From positions 3,782,001-3,846,000 of the forward strand of contig NZ_CP027858.1 of the NCBI RefSeq assembly GCF_005519465.1: a stretch of 64,000 bases of DNA. Direction: 5' to 3'. Origin of the DNA: Streptomyces clavuligerus (lineage in GTDB: Bacteria; Actinomycetota; Actinomycetes; Streptomycetales; Streptomycetaceae). The translations under genes and the position numbers were made by a program. The notes beneath the pieces are model-generated. The model worked only from the letters and a program-made list of their open reading frames with translations, did not search any database and had not been told where the DNA came from. Position 1 is the first letter of the stretch. The number at the start of each line of letters is the position of its first letter. Positions 51,584 to 59,016 of the stretch are shown one piece after another.

Positions 51584-51954
51584 CCCTGCCCACTGGTCTC
51601 TTCCCACTACGCAAGGCCGTCCTGCGGCCCATGCCTTCCGGTGTGCGGGGAGCCATCGTCCGCGAAGTCTCCCCGTGCCCCGGCGACATCCTCCGCGCCA
51701 CCTGGCACGCTGCCCCCGACAGCCGCCGCGACCGGCTCGGCCCCGGGACTCTCCTCCTCACCTGGACCCCCACCCCCTCCAGCGGCGGGATGGACGTCAC
51801 CGCCCGCCTCGGCCTGAACACCCTGGAGGTCACCCTCGCCACCTGGCCCTGCCTCCGGGGCGACTGGAGCCGAACCGTCCACCCCACCGTCTACGAAACC
51901 CTCGCGCTCCACGCCGCACTCCGCGTCGCCACCAAGGCCCTCACCACCGCCTGA
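51580..51954 (+). CDS. Hypothetical protein (124 aa), last of rightward operon
   Basis: ATG overlaps the previous stop. Beta-rich: GTLLLTWTPTPSSGGMDVTARL, LEVTLATWPCLRGDW, then HAALRVATKALTTA. No family recognised. It is followed directly by a strong bidirectional terminator. Confidence 0.6.
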   Translation: MTLPTGLFPLRKAVLRPMPSGVRGAIVREVSPCPGDILRATWHAAPDSRRDRLGPGTLLLTWTPTPSSGGMDVTARLGLNTLEVTLATWPCLRGDWSRTVHPTVYETLALHAALRVATKALTTA

Positions 51955-51966
51955 CCCACAGCCCTA

Positions 51967-52003
51967 CGACGAGGCCGCCCGGATCTTCAGGGCGGCCTCG
52001 TCG
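51967..52003. terminator. Bidirectional terminator where the two operons meet
   Basis: Perfect 14-bp stem CGACGAGGCCGCCC / GGGCGGCCTCGTCG with a 9-nt loop, between the stops of the rightward operon (51954) and the leftward operon (52016). Confidence 0.85.
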
Positions 52004-52015
52004 GCGTGTACCGGG

Positions 52016-52447
52016 TCACTCCATCGGGCGGCGCTCGTTGAGGTACATGCCGGTGAAGGTGCCGTCGTAGCCGGTGGCGCGGGCGGCGTCGTCCAGGCTC
52101 GGATACACCGGGCCCGTGCCGTCGCCGACCATCACCTCGAAGTCGGCGCGGGTGAGTTCGGGCTCGTGCCACTGGTGGGCACACCGGCAGCGGATGTCAA
52201 TGCGGGGCCCGTCGCAGATGACCATCCAGTCGCGGCGGGCCCCGCAGTTCGGGCAGATGACGACGAGGCCGGTGATGAAGAGTTCCTCGGGGTGGTTGAC
52301 GCTGCGCATGCGGATGCGGACGCCGTCGGGGCGGTACTCCTGCTGGAGCCGGAGGACCGGGTCGTCGCCGGAGGCCCGCACCGGGGCCGGGGCCGGGGTG
52401 GGCTGCTGGGTGGTTCTGGGCTGCTGGCGGGTGCCGTCGTGGATCAC
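52016..52447 (-). CDS. Zinc-ribbon-like hypothetical protein (143 aa)
   Basis: VVICPNCGARRDWMV and IDIRCRCAHQW give a C-x2-C...C-x-C pattern that may bind zinc. The N-terminus is Pro/Gln-rich. Last gene of the leftward operon, 70 bp after the relaxase stop. GAGGAG precedes the ATG (minus strand). Function unknown. Confidence 0.65.
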   Translation of the reverse strand: MIHDGTRQQPRTTQQPTPAPAPVRASGDDPVLRLQQEYRPDGVRIRMRSVNHPEELFITGLVVICPNCGARRDWMVICDGPRIDIRCRCAHQWHEPELTRADFEVMVGDGTGPVYPSLDDAARATGYDGTFTGMYLNERRPME

Positions 52448-52517
52448 GATTCTCCTCGGGGGTCTCTTCTTCGAGCCATAGCAGTGGGGTTGGTGGGAGT
52501 CCAGGGGTTTGTGCTGG

Positions 52518-54224
52518 TCAGCGGCGGGCCCGCCGCTGCTCGGCCGGAGCCGGGGTGGTGCGTGCGGAGCTCTCGGCGGGTTTCGTGGCCCGGGTGCGGG
52601 CCGGTGCCGGGCGGGTGCCCGGCTTCGGTGCGGCAGGGAGGCCGGTGGTGTGGCGGATGCGCCAGATGAGGACGTCGTTGACGTTGTCGGCGGTGTCGAG
52701 TTCGCGCTGCCCGACCGCGGTCTTCAGGAGGGCGGTGGGGTCGTGGCCGGCCTGCTGGGCCTGGTCGAGGGTGGCGAGGAGGGCATCCCACCCCGGTTCT
52801 CCTCGAAGCCGGTCGGCCTGTTCCGGGAGCGCGTCCGCGACGGTGGCCGTGTGCTGATGCCGCACAAGGTCAGGCAGCCGCTGGCCGTGGTGGCGCATCG
52901 CCTTCAACGGCGGTGCGGCGGTGGTCCGGTAGGCGGCGCGGAGGTGCTGGGCGGTCTGGCGTGCTGCTGCTGCCTGTTGGGCGTGGCCGTGGGCGGAGTG
53001 CCAGCGGGCGGCGGCGAGGGTGACGAGGACGAGGGTGGACAGGACCATGGCGGTGGTGCCGCCGTCCTCGCCCCGGCCGAGCGCGTCCCCGGCACGGAGG
53101 ACTCCGCGGGCAGCGGAACGGAGGGCGCGGTGGTCGGCGCGGGCTGCGCGTTCGTGCGTACGGGTCGCCCGCTCGAAAGCACGGGCCGCCTGGGACAGCT
53201 CCCGCCGGATGGCGGCCGGGGCCGTCAGAGCCAGGGCGTCGAGGAGTTCCCCGGTGCCGACGAGCTGCGCGACCGCCGTACCGTCGTCGTCCTGATCAAG
53301 GGCAGTGGCGGCCCGTACGGCGGGAGCGACGGCGTCACGGCGGGCACCGGCGGGGCGCAACCGGGGCCCCTCCTCGGGGTCGAGCGGGCCCGTTTCCAGG
53401 CGTTGGCGGATCTTGGGGAGGGAAAGGTCGGGAGCGAGTTTGGAGCCGGAGAACCAGACCGGCTCGCCCGCCCGATTGCGGTCGCCGGGGAGGGCGACCT
53501 TGTAGCCGAGGGTGTCCCCCGAGGGGGCGATGCGCTGTTCGACGCGGAGGCCGGCGGCGGTGAGCCGGGCGAAGAACTCGCCTTCGTCCGCGGCTCCGGC
53601 CAGTGCCTGGCGGACGGCTTCGCGAAGGGTCTCGCGCGAAGGTTCGGTCCGTCCGGTGCGTTCTGCTTTGGAGCATTCGGCGCTGGTGGGACGCTGGGCG
53701 GCGGTGTGGTCACCCGGGTTGAGCTGCTGGAGCCCGCACTCCTTTTCGATCTTCCGGCATTCGGCCTGGGCACGGGCGCTGTCGTTGTGGCGGCGGGGGC
53801 TGCGGCCGTCCTGCCGCTTGAGGGTGGCGACGATGTGGATGTGGTCGTCGGCGTGGCGGACGGCGATCCAGCGGCACGCCTGGTCGTCGCCCTCGGGTGC
53901 GATGCCGGTCGCCGCGACGATACGGCGGGCGACCTCGCCCCACTCCGCGTCCGTGAGGTGCCGGTCGCCGGGGGCCGTGCGGACGGGGCAGTGCCAGACG
54001 TGCCGCTTGGGCCGTCGGCCGGCGGGGAGGGCCAGGAGGGGGAGGTCGAGCCGGTCGGTCAGCTCCCTGAGCGTGGCCGCCGGGTCCCGGCCCGGATCCG
54101 GGGCGAGGCCCGGTTGCCAGGCGGCGACGATATGAGGATCTTCGTGTTCGTCTCGGCGGCCAGGGCCGTAGAGGTAGGCGAGGAGCCCGTACGTGCGGCT
54201 GCCGGTGGAGATGTCCGGGACCAC
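52518..54224 (-). CDS. Relaxase/mobilisation nuclease (MobA/VirD2-type)
   Basis: A 568-aa protein that should nick oriT and lead the strand into the recipient. The metal-binding motif is RHADDHIHIV with H124 and H128-I-H130. The N-terminus has SGSRTYGLLAYLYGPG with possible catalytic Tyr residues, and RHVWHCPVRT forms motif II. A basic helical C-terminal half follows (EAVRQALAGAADEGEFFARL; AARAFERATRTHERAARADH). Its start is 2 bp from the mobC stop. The type belongs to the MOBP-like group by the HxDxxH-IH pattern; the exact family was not tested. Confidence 0.85.
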   Translation of the reverse strand: MVPDISTGSRTYGLLAYLYGPGRRDEHEDPHIVAAWQPGLAPDPGRDPAATLRELTDRLDLPLLALPAGRRPKRHVWHCPVRTAPGDRHLTDAEWGEVARRIVAATGIAPEGDDQACRWIAVRHADDHIHIVATLKRQDGRSPRRHNDSARAQAECRKIEKECGLQQLNPGDHTAAQRPTSAECSKAERTGRTEPSRETLREAVRQALAGAADEGEFFARLTAAGLRVEQRIAPSGDTLGYKVALPGDRNRAGEPVWFSGSKLAPDLSLPKIRQRLETGPLDPEEGPRLRPAGARRDAVAPAVRAATALDQDDDGTAVAQLVGTGELLDALALTAPAAIRRELSQAARAFERATRTHERAARADHRALRSAARGVLRAGDALGRGEDGGTTAMVLSTLVLVTLAAARWHSAHGHAQQAAAARQTAQHLRAAYRTTAAPPLKAMRHHGQRLPDLVRHQHTATVADALPEQADRLRGEPGWDALLATLDQAQQAGHDPTALLKTAVGQRELDTADNVNDVLIWRIRHTTGLPAAPKPGTRPAPARTRATKPAESSARTTPAPAEQRRARR

Positions 54225-54226
54225 GG

Positions 54227-54622
54227 TCAGCGCCTCCGGGCGATCTCGACCGTGGCGGCCTCGACCCGGACCGCCGCCCGCTGGACGCGGCCGACCGTCT
54301 GGTCGACCGCGTCGCTGTGACCGCCGGAGTTCAGCACCCTCGCCACCTGATTGAGGTTGTTCCCGGCGCGGGCGAGCTGCGCGGTGGCGGTCATCAGCTC
54401 CTCGACCAGGGCCCGCTGGTCGGTCAGCCAGAGCCGTGCGTCGCCATGGGTACGGGCGACGGCCACGGCCGCGTCGGCGAGGAACCCGGCCGTGGTCAAC
54501 CCGACCGACTTGGCTGCGTGCTGGACGGTAGCGAGTTCGTCGGCGGTGAGGCGGACGCTGCGGACGTGGTCGCGCTGGACGGTCTGGCGCAGGCGCGGAC
54601 GCTGACGACGTACGGACGACAG
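54227..54622 (-). CDS. mobC: MobC-like relaxosome protein, probable CTG start
   Basis: A 131-aa DNA-binding accessory protein. RSVRLTADELATVQHAAKSVGLTTAGFLADAA is the ribbon-helix-helix part and LARAGNNLNQVARVLNSGG the MobC signature. The open frame extends to ATG 54859, but those 79 codons cross three hairpins and look like translated non-coding DNA. GGAGGAG stands 8 bp before a CTG at 54622, giving a normal MobC length. If the ATG at 54859 is used instead, it is coupled (ATGA) to the gene before it. Confidence 0.75.
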   Translation of the reverse strand: MSSVRRQRPRLRQTVQRDHVRSVRLTADELATVQHAAKSVGLTTAGFLADAAVAVARTHGDARLWLTDQRALVEELMTATAQLARAGNNLNQVARVLNSGGHSDAVDQTVGRVQRAAVRVEAATVEIARRR

Positions 54623-54671
54623 CTCGGCTTCTCCTCCTGGCTGCGGTCCGCCCCCGGTCCCAACCTCACCT

Positions 54672-54790
54672 CCTCCCGGCACCCCCTGGTGCCGGGAGGG
54701 TTCCCCCTCCCCGTTCGGGGTGGGGGCAAGCTCGTCCGAAACTCCTCCGCTGCCCGTGGCTGCGGAGGAGTTTCGGACGATATAGCTTGC
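54672..54790 (-). other. Candidate oriT: three adjacent hairpins
   Basis: Hairpin A, 54732–54780: perfect 19-bp arms TCGTCCGAAACTCCTCCGC / GCGGAGGAGTTTCGGACGA, 11-nt loop. It is flanked by GCAAGC (54726) and TATAGCTTGC (54781–54790), which pair after a TATA bulge. Hairpin B, 54703–54726: CCCCCTCCCC / GGGGTGGGGG. Hairpin C, 54672–54699: CCTCCCGGCACC / GGTGCCGGGAGG, 4-nt loop. All lie just upstream of mobC and the relaxase, the usual oriT place. The nick is probably beside hairpin A, in or near TATAGCTTGC. Confidence 0.65.
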
Positions 54791-54855
54791 TCGGCCTCGT
54801 GCCGGGCAGTCGCCTCCCTCCACCACGGTGGCGGGGTCGGCCGGTTCGGGTCGGG

Positions 54856-55080
54856 TCATCGGGGGGCCTCCGGGGCGGTTCGCCGGAGTTCCCGGAGGAT
54901 CTCGGCGGCGTAGTCGAGGGCGAGGGCCGGGTGGTGCAGGGTCCACGGCCGGCTGTCGGCGGTGCGGCGGACGGTCCAGGACCCGTCCGGGCCGCGTTCG
55001 GCGTGATGGAGGTATCCACGGGCGAGCAGAGTGGTGATCCAGGCGTCGGCTTCGGCCGGGGTGACCGGGGTGGTGCGCAC
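54856..55080 (-). CDS. Small hypothetical protein (74 aa)
   Basis: GTG 55080 with GGAGA 6 bp upstream. RTTPVTPAEADAWITTLLARGYL looks like a small winged-helix or DNA-binding unit, followed by SWTVRRTADSRPWTLHH. The stop overlaps an ATG at 54859. Located between the DUF2637 gene and oriT. Confidence 0.55.
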   Translation of the reverse strand: MRTTPVTPAEADAWITTLLARGYLHHAERGPDGSWTVRRTADSRPWTLHHPALALDYAAEILRELRRTAPEAPR

Positions 55081-55184
55081 GAAGGTCTCCGATACGAGCA
55101 GCAGGGGCAGCCACCGGTGGGCGGTGTCCGGGGCGGGGTGACCGGGCCGGACAGTCCGGGCCGGTCACCCCGTGGGGCGGTCGG

Positions 55185-56222
55185 TCAGCCGGTCAGAGTG
55201 ACCTGGGCCGGTCGGTCCTCGGTACGGAGCTGGGTGACCAGGGCGGTCAGCCGGTCATTGGCCAGCGGGATGCCCTGGCCCCGGATCGCGTCCGCGACGA
55301 CCTGGCGGGTGACCCGGTTCGCCCGGGTGACCGCCACGCGGGCGATCGGGAGGAGTTCGTCCTCGTCCTCCGGACCAGCCGGTGCGATGGGTCGGGTGTC
55401 CGTGGTGGGTCTGCTGTCCGGGTCACCGGACGGTACGGCCCCGGCGCGGCCGGTGTCCTCGGGCTCCGGGTCGGGGAGGGCGACCGGCTGACCGGGCCGG
55501 TCGGCCGGAGCGTCCGGGGTGACCGGGCGGGTGTCCGGGGCGGAGGGGGCGGGTGCGGTCAGTTCGGCCACCGGGTTTCCGGCGGTCACCGAGGCCGGTC
55601 GGTCAGTGTCCGGAGGCCCGGTCAGTTCCGGACGGCCCCGGTCGGCCGGGCCAGCCGGATTGGGCCGGTCAGTCTCCGGCACGTCGGTCAGTTCCGGTCG
55701 GTCGGTGGCGGGCCGGTCGGTGCGAACAACCCGGGTGTCCGGCTGTCCGGGGTGTCCGGGCCGGTCGGCCACCGTGGTGCCGGTGGTGGGCTGGCGGGCG
55801 ATGAGGATGTAGAGGTGGACGGCTCCGGCGAGGGCGAGCGGGGCGACCGTGGAGAGCACGCCGACCGTGAGGTCGCCGAGCTGGAGGCCACTCGCGGATG
55901 GCCCCTGCTGGTTGAGGCGCAGGGCGTGGAGGGCGTTGGCCCAGATGCTGACCGCTGAGGCGGTGCCGAAGAGCGTCCAGACGTAGACGCGGGCGGCGAA
56001 GGGCGCGGCGTGCAGGACGAGGAGTCCGCGGACGCCGTAGGCGATGAAGCCGTCGATGATCAGGGGGAAGAGGTAGGTGAGGGCACCCCGGATGTGGATG
56101 GAGGCGGCCATCTGCTGGAGGGCGTCGTAGGAGAGGGCGCAGGCGGCGGCACCGAGGGTGACGACGGCGGCCTTGTCCCAGGCGGTGGTGGTGTGCGCCC
56201 GTATCGGCGCGGGGGCGCTCAC
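55185..56222 (-). CDS. DUF2637-type transfer membrane protein
   Basis: A 345-aa protein. The first ~150 residues contain four membrane segments (AAVVTLGAAACALSYDALQQM, YLFPLIIDGFIAYG, RVYVWTLFGTASAVSIWANAL, VGVLSTVAPLALAGAVHLYIL), the DUF2637 pattern of Streptomyces plasmid transfer/spread proteins. A long Asp/Pro/Arg/Thr linker of RPxLTDxPxTDRP-like repeats follows. The end is a winged-helix-like unit, RQVVADAIRGQGIPLANDRL. GTG 56222 overlaps the WhiB stop by 4 bp. Confidence 0.8.
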   Translation of the reverse strand: MSAPAPIRAHTTTAWDKAAVVTLGAAACALSYDALQQMAASIHIRGALTYLFPLIIDGFIAYGVRGLLVLHAAPFAARVYVWTLFGTASAVSIWANALHALRLNQQGPSASGLQLGDLTVGVLSTVAPLALAGAVHLYILIARQPTTGTTVADRPGHPGQPDTRVVRTDRPATDRPELTDVPETDRPNPAGPADRGRPELTGPPDTDRPASVTAGNPVAELTAPAPSAPDTRPVTPDAPADRPGQPVALPDPEPEDTGRAGAVPSGDPDSRPTTDTRPIAPAGPEDEDELLPIARVAVTRANRVTRQVVADAIRGQGIPLANDRLTALVTQLRTEDRPAQVTLTG

Positions 56223-56791
56223 GCGGCCGTCCCGAGGTCGGTACGGGCAGGGGCCTTCGTCGCGGCGATCGGCGCCGCCTTCGCAGTCCTGGGGGACTTG
56301 GTCCTGGGCTTGGTGTTGCGGTTGCGGATCTCGCGGGCGGCGGTGCGGTAGAGCTTCTGGGCGTGCTCCTTGGTGATCTTCAGGAGGCGGGCGAGCTGGT
56401 CGGCCGGGATCTGGGCCTGGTAGGCGTCGCGGGCGACCGCGCGGCGTTCGGCCCGGCTGAGGTGGACGTCGCCGCCGGCGAGGACGGTGTTGATCCGGGC
56501 GTAGTCGAGGCGCTGGGCCAGCTTGCTGTGGAGGGCGTCGCGTTCCTCCTGGGTGAGGCCGCCCCGGATGCCGTCGCGGTCGCCGTTCTCCAGTGCGGCG
56601 TCCAGGCAGGTGCGGCGGACCGGGCACCGGGCGCAGAGGGTCTTGGCGGCCCGGATCCGGTCCATCTCGTCCGGTTCGGGGAAGAACAGGTCGGGGTCGC
56701 CGCTGGGGCTGGTGTGGCAGGCGGCCTGGTTCTGCCAGGTCTGGTCGCCGAGGGTGCGCGGCCCATCGACCGTGCTGGTGGTGCTGTGCAT
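56219..56791 (-). CDS. WhiB-like iron-sulfur regulator with extension
   Basis: A 190-aa protein. Cys 25, 53, 56 and 62 (AACHTS, LCARCPVRRTC) would hold a 4Fe-4S cluster and GIRGG (74–78) is the WhiB turn motif. A C-terminal extension of ~110 residues carries a helix-turn-helix-like segment (IPADQLARLLKITKEHAQKLY) and a Lys/Arg/Ala-rich end. WhiB-like proteins act with sigma factors on promoters. Here it is in the replication/mobilisation operon and may control it. Confidence 0.88.
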   Translation of the reverse strand: MHSTTSTVDGPRTLGDQTWQNQAACHTSPSGDPDLFFPEPDEMDRIRAAKTLCARCPVRRTCLDAALENGDRDGIRGGLTQEERDALHSKLAQRLDYARINTVLAGGDVHLSRAERRAVARDAYQAQIPADQLARLLKITKEHAQKLYRTAAREIRNRNTKPRTKSPRTAKAAPIAATKAPARTDLGTAA

Positions 56792-56878
56792 GTGGGGTCT
56801 CCAGAGGATCCCGGGGCAGGTGTGTGCGGCCGGGGTCGGTGAAGGCGGGCCCGTGGGCCCGGAGAGCGGCAGGTGGGT

Positions 56879-57583
56879 TCAGACTGCGGCGACGGGGTGG
56901 CGTCGGTGGGCGCGTCTGCGGTCGGGGCCGTCGAGGATGACCTTGTCGGCCATCTCGGAGAGGCGGGAGGCGACGCGGTCTCCGGTGTGGGCGCGCAGGT
57001 CGGCCATGCCGAGGTTGGTGGTGACCAGGGTCGGGAGCATCTCGTTGTAGCGGTGGTTGATCAGCCGCATCGTGATCTCCTCGGTCCACTCGCTGTACTT
57101 CGCCGCCCCGAGGTCGTCGATGACCAGCAGCGGGCAGCGGGCCAGGTCGCGGAGTTCGCGTTCGCCGTCGTGCCCGGGGCGGGGGCGGAGGTCGGCGTAG
57201 AGGTCGGCGGCCGTGGTCGCCTTCCAGCGCAGCCGGACCCCGGCGCCGAGGAGGCTGCGGATCGCTCCGTACGCCTGGTGGGTCTTGCCCGTGCCGGTGG
57301 TCCCGGCGATCAGCAGCGACCGCCCCTGCGCGATCCCCGGGGCCCCGCCCGGACCGGGCCGACCGGCTTCGGCGATGGTGCGGACCCAGGCGGCGACGGC
57401 CGGGTGGTCCGCCGTGGCTCCCCGGTAGCGGGCCGGGATGCGGGACTCGGCGGCGAGGAGGGCTGGGACCGGCTCCGGCCCGCCGTCCGGCGTCGCGGTG
57501 GGGTCGATGCCCCGGGTGGTGAGGATGTGGGCGAGGCGGCGGGCGATACCGCCGAGATGCTGAGGGTCGTGGTCGCGCATCAC
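56879..57583 (-). CDS. DnaC/IstB-like AAA+ helicase loader
   Basis: A 234-aa AAA+ protein. Walker A GTTGTGKTHQ, Walker B PLLVIDDLGAAK, sensor TLVTTNLG, and an Arg-finger-type end GDRVASRLSEMADKVIL are all visible. Such proteins load the replicative helicase at an origin. The ATG at 57583 overlaps the stop of the Rep gene, so the pair is coupled, as in phage-type replication modules. The element also encodes a DnaB-N-domain protein at 42.1 kb. Confidence 0.85.
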   Translation of the reverse strand: MMRDHDPQHLGGIARRLAHILTTRGIDPTATPDGGPEPVPALLAAESRIPARYRGATADHPAVAAWVRTIAEAGRPGPGGAPGIAQGRSLLIAGTTGTGKTHQAYGAIRSLLGAGVRLRWKATTAADLYADLRPRPGHDGERELRDLARCPLLVIDDLGAAKYSEWTEEITMRLINHRYNEMLPTLVTTNLGMADLRAHTGDRVASRLSEMADKVILDGPDRRRAHRRHPVAAV

Positions 57584-58536
57584 AGCTCCTCGGCGTAGGC
57601 GGCGGCAGGGTCGGCAGGGTTGGCCCAGGCCCGCTGCCCGGGCAGGTTAGGCGGGTTTCCCGGCCGGTCCAAACGGGCGGCGGGGGTGGCGTTCATGGCC
57701 TCGTGGACCAGGCTCGGCAGGGTGCTGGGGTGCAGGGCCTTGACCCGGTGGCGGGCGAGCCCGGCGCGGACGTGGCCGGGGTCGATGCCCTCGGCAAGGA
57801 GCTTGGCGGTCTCCCGGCCGAGATGTCCGAGCACGCTGTTCGGGGGTGTGTGGGCGCAGGCGGCGGCGTACTCGTCGACGAGCTGCTTCGCCGAGGGACT
57901 CCGGGGTGCGGGGGCGCTCGCGCCCCACAAAGTAGTTCCTAGGTCCAGGTTCCTAGGTCCTAGATCCGGACCGTGAGTACTCACTGAGGGCTCACTGAGC
58001 CCTCCGTGAGTACTCAGTGAGGGCTCACTGAGTGCGGCTTGACCTGCGATTTTGTCATGTTCGGCGGATTGCGTGAGGGCTCCGTGAGGACTCACTGAGC
58101 CCTCAGTGAGTCCTCCGTGAGCCCTCACCGCAGGCTCCGATGCGGTGGTGCCGAGGGGCGGTCCGGCGGGGGCGGTGGGGGTCTCGTGGTGGGGGCAGGG
58201 CGGGGTGCGGACCCCGGAGGGCCGGTTGATCCGCTGGTGCCTGCGGAAGGAGACGATGTGCGCGTAGCGGCGGTTCTCGCCGTCCTCGTGGACGGTGTAG
58301 CGGCAGATCAGGTGGTGTTCGGCGAGCTGGGTGAGGTCGTCTTCGACGCCGAGGGCGCCGTGTCCGGGGCGGTAGGACCAGAGGGCTCCGGCGAGGACGG
58401 CGGGCTGGTCGCGGAAGCGTCCGTGGTCGTCGGCCTCGGTGAGCAGGCCGAGGAAGGTCCGTTCGGCGGTGAGGGAGACGGCGGCGAGGGATTCGGAGCG
58501 GAAGGCTTCGGGCTTGATGGTGCGGATCCTCGGCAT
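57580..58536 (-). CDS. Replication initiator with internal iterons
   Basis: A 318-aa protein. The N-terminus, RIRTIKPEAFRSESLAAVSLTAERTFLGLLTEADDHGRFRD, and the winged-helix part LAEHHLICRYTVHEDGENRRYAHI match phage-like replication proteins. The middle is a repetitive linker (LTEGSVSPHGALTQ, LSEPSLSTHGGLSEPSVSTHG) encoded by the iterons. The C-terminal part (VDEYAAACAHTPPNSVLGHLGRETAKLLAEG) should contact the loader. ATG start; the next gene is the DnaC-like loader. An origin inside the initiator gene recalls lambda O (analogy only). Confidence 0.75.
   Translation of the reverse strand: MPRIRTIKPEAFRSESLAAVSLTAERTFLGLLTEADDHGRFRDQPAVLAGALWSYRPGHGALGVEDDLTQLAEHHLICRYTVHEDGENRRYAHIVSFRRHQRINRPSGVRTPPCPHHETPTAPAGPPLGTTASEPAVRAHGGLTEGSVSPHGALTQSAEHDKIAGQAALSEPSLSTHGGLSEPSVSTHGPDLGPRNLDLGTTLWGASAPAPRSPSAKQLVDEYAAACAHTPPNSVLGHLGRETAKLLAEGIDPGHVRAGLARHRVKALHPSTLPSLVHEAMNATPAARLDRPGNPPNLPGQRAWANPADPAAAYAEEL
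57659..57677. promoter_or_regulatory. Dispersed motif, variant CCCGGCCGGTCCAAAC
   Basis: CCCGGCCGGTCCAAACGGG within the 3' part of the rep gene. It shares 16 of 19 positions with the site at 45066 and resembles the 28.2 and 36.8 kb sites. Coincidence from codon use cannot be excluded here. Confidence 0.3.
57935..58128. repeat. 11-bp iterons and AT-rich spacer: candidate replication origin
   Basis: Block 1 (57978–58032) is five consecutive 11-mers: TACTCACTGAG, GGCTCACTGAG, CCCTCCGTGAG, TACTCAGTGAG, GGCTCACTGAG. Block 2 (58078–58121) is four: GGCTCCGTGAG, GACTCACTGAG, CCCTCAGTGAG, TCCTCCGTGAG, plus a partial. The core CTCAnTGAG is itself palindromic. Between the blocks is the AT-richer GATTTTGTCATGTT. 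Next to block 1, GTTCCTAGGTCC occurs twice (57935–57946 and 57949–57960). All lie inside the rep gene. Confidence 0.75.
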
Positions 58537-58538
58537 CG

Positions 58539-58886
58539 TCAGCGGCCCCCGGCGGTGGCGTACGCCTCGGCGGCGGGGCGGAGGGTTCCGGTGGTGAGGT
58601 CGAGGTCGTGGGCTTCGCCGGTCCAGTCGACCGTGGGGTGGGCGCGGATGATCCAGCGGGCGGCGGTCAGCGCCTTCGCCCGGGTGACCGGGAGCTGGTG
58701 GCCGTGGGCGTCGTATGCGCGCAGGTGGGGGCTGGGCCAGACCTGGGCGGGGTCGCGCTGGGAGACCCGGGCGGTGGCGGCTTGGGGGATCATCGCGGCG
58801 ACGGCGCGGGCGAGCCGTCGGCTGCGGTCGGCGGGGTCTGCGGCGGGCGGGGTTATGCGGGCCCTTCCGCTGTGGTGCGCGGGCAT
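58539..58886 (-). CDS. Hypothetical protein (115 aa), first gene of leftward operon
   Basis: ATG 58886 (MPAHHSGRARITPPAADP). Basic N-terminus, then RLARAVAAMIPQAATARVS and ALTAARWIIRAHPTVDWTGEAHDLDL. The ribosome site is weak (AGGGAA). The stop is 2 bp before the rep ATG. No family recognised; by position it may act in replication control. Confidence 0.6.
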   Translation of the reverse strand: MPAHHSGRARITPPAADPADRSRRLARAVAAMIPQAATARVSQRDPAQVWPSPHLRAYDAHGHQLPVTRAKALTAARWIIRAHPTVDWTGEAHDLDLTTGTLRPAAEAYATAGGR

Positions 58887-58922
58887 GTAAGAATTCCCTA
58901 CTTGTAGGTGGAGTGGGTCGGC

Positions 58923-59016
58923 CGTTCTCGTCGAAAAGGCCAGCCGACCCGCTTCAGTTATGGGCATCCTTCGGGGTGTCGGATCGGCGCTCGGGAGCGG
59001 CTAACTCCCGGGCGCC
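58923..59016 (-). promoter_or_regulatory. Conserved leader hairpin and 14-mer, copy 2
   Basis: On the minus strand, a hairpin GGCGC-C-CGGGAG, loop TTAGCCG, CTCCCG-A-GCGCC (58986–59016) is followed by TTTTCGACGAGAAC (58923–58936) and then the first gene at 58886. Loop and 14-mer are identical to copy 1 before the rightward operon; the lower stem differs but still pairs. GGCC blocks flank the 14-mer. Confidence 0.65.

Noticed and set aside
52509..54320. 603-codon forward frame over the relaxase
   Set aside because: Gly/Val-rich antisense shadow; the reverse strand holds the RHADDHIHIV motif.
54623..54859. MobC N-terminal extension from ATG 54859
   Set aside because: It crosses three hairpins, encodes low-complexity sequence and makes MobC unusually long. 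Kept only as an alternative because the ATG is coupled to the previous stop.
57978..58121. Regular short repeats that could suggest a CRISPR array
   Set aside because: Repeats are 11 bp, contiguous without unique spacers, and coding within rep; no cas genes are present. They fit iterons.
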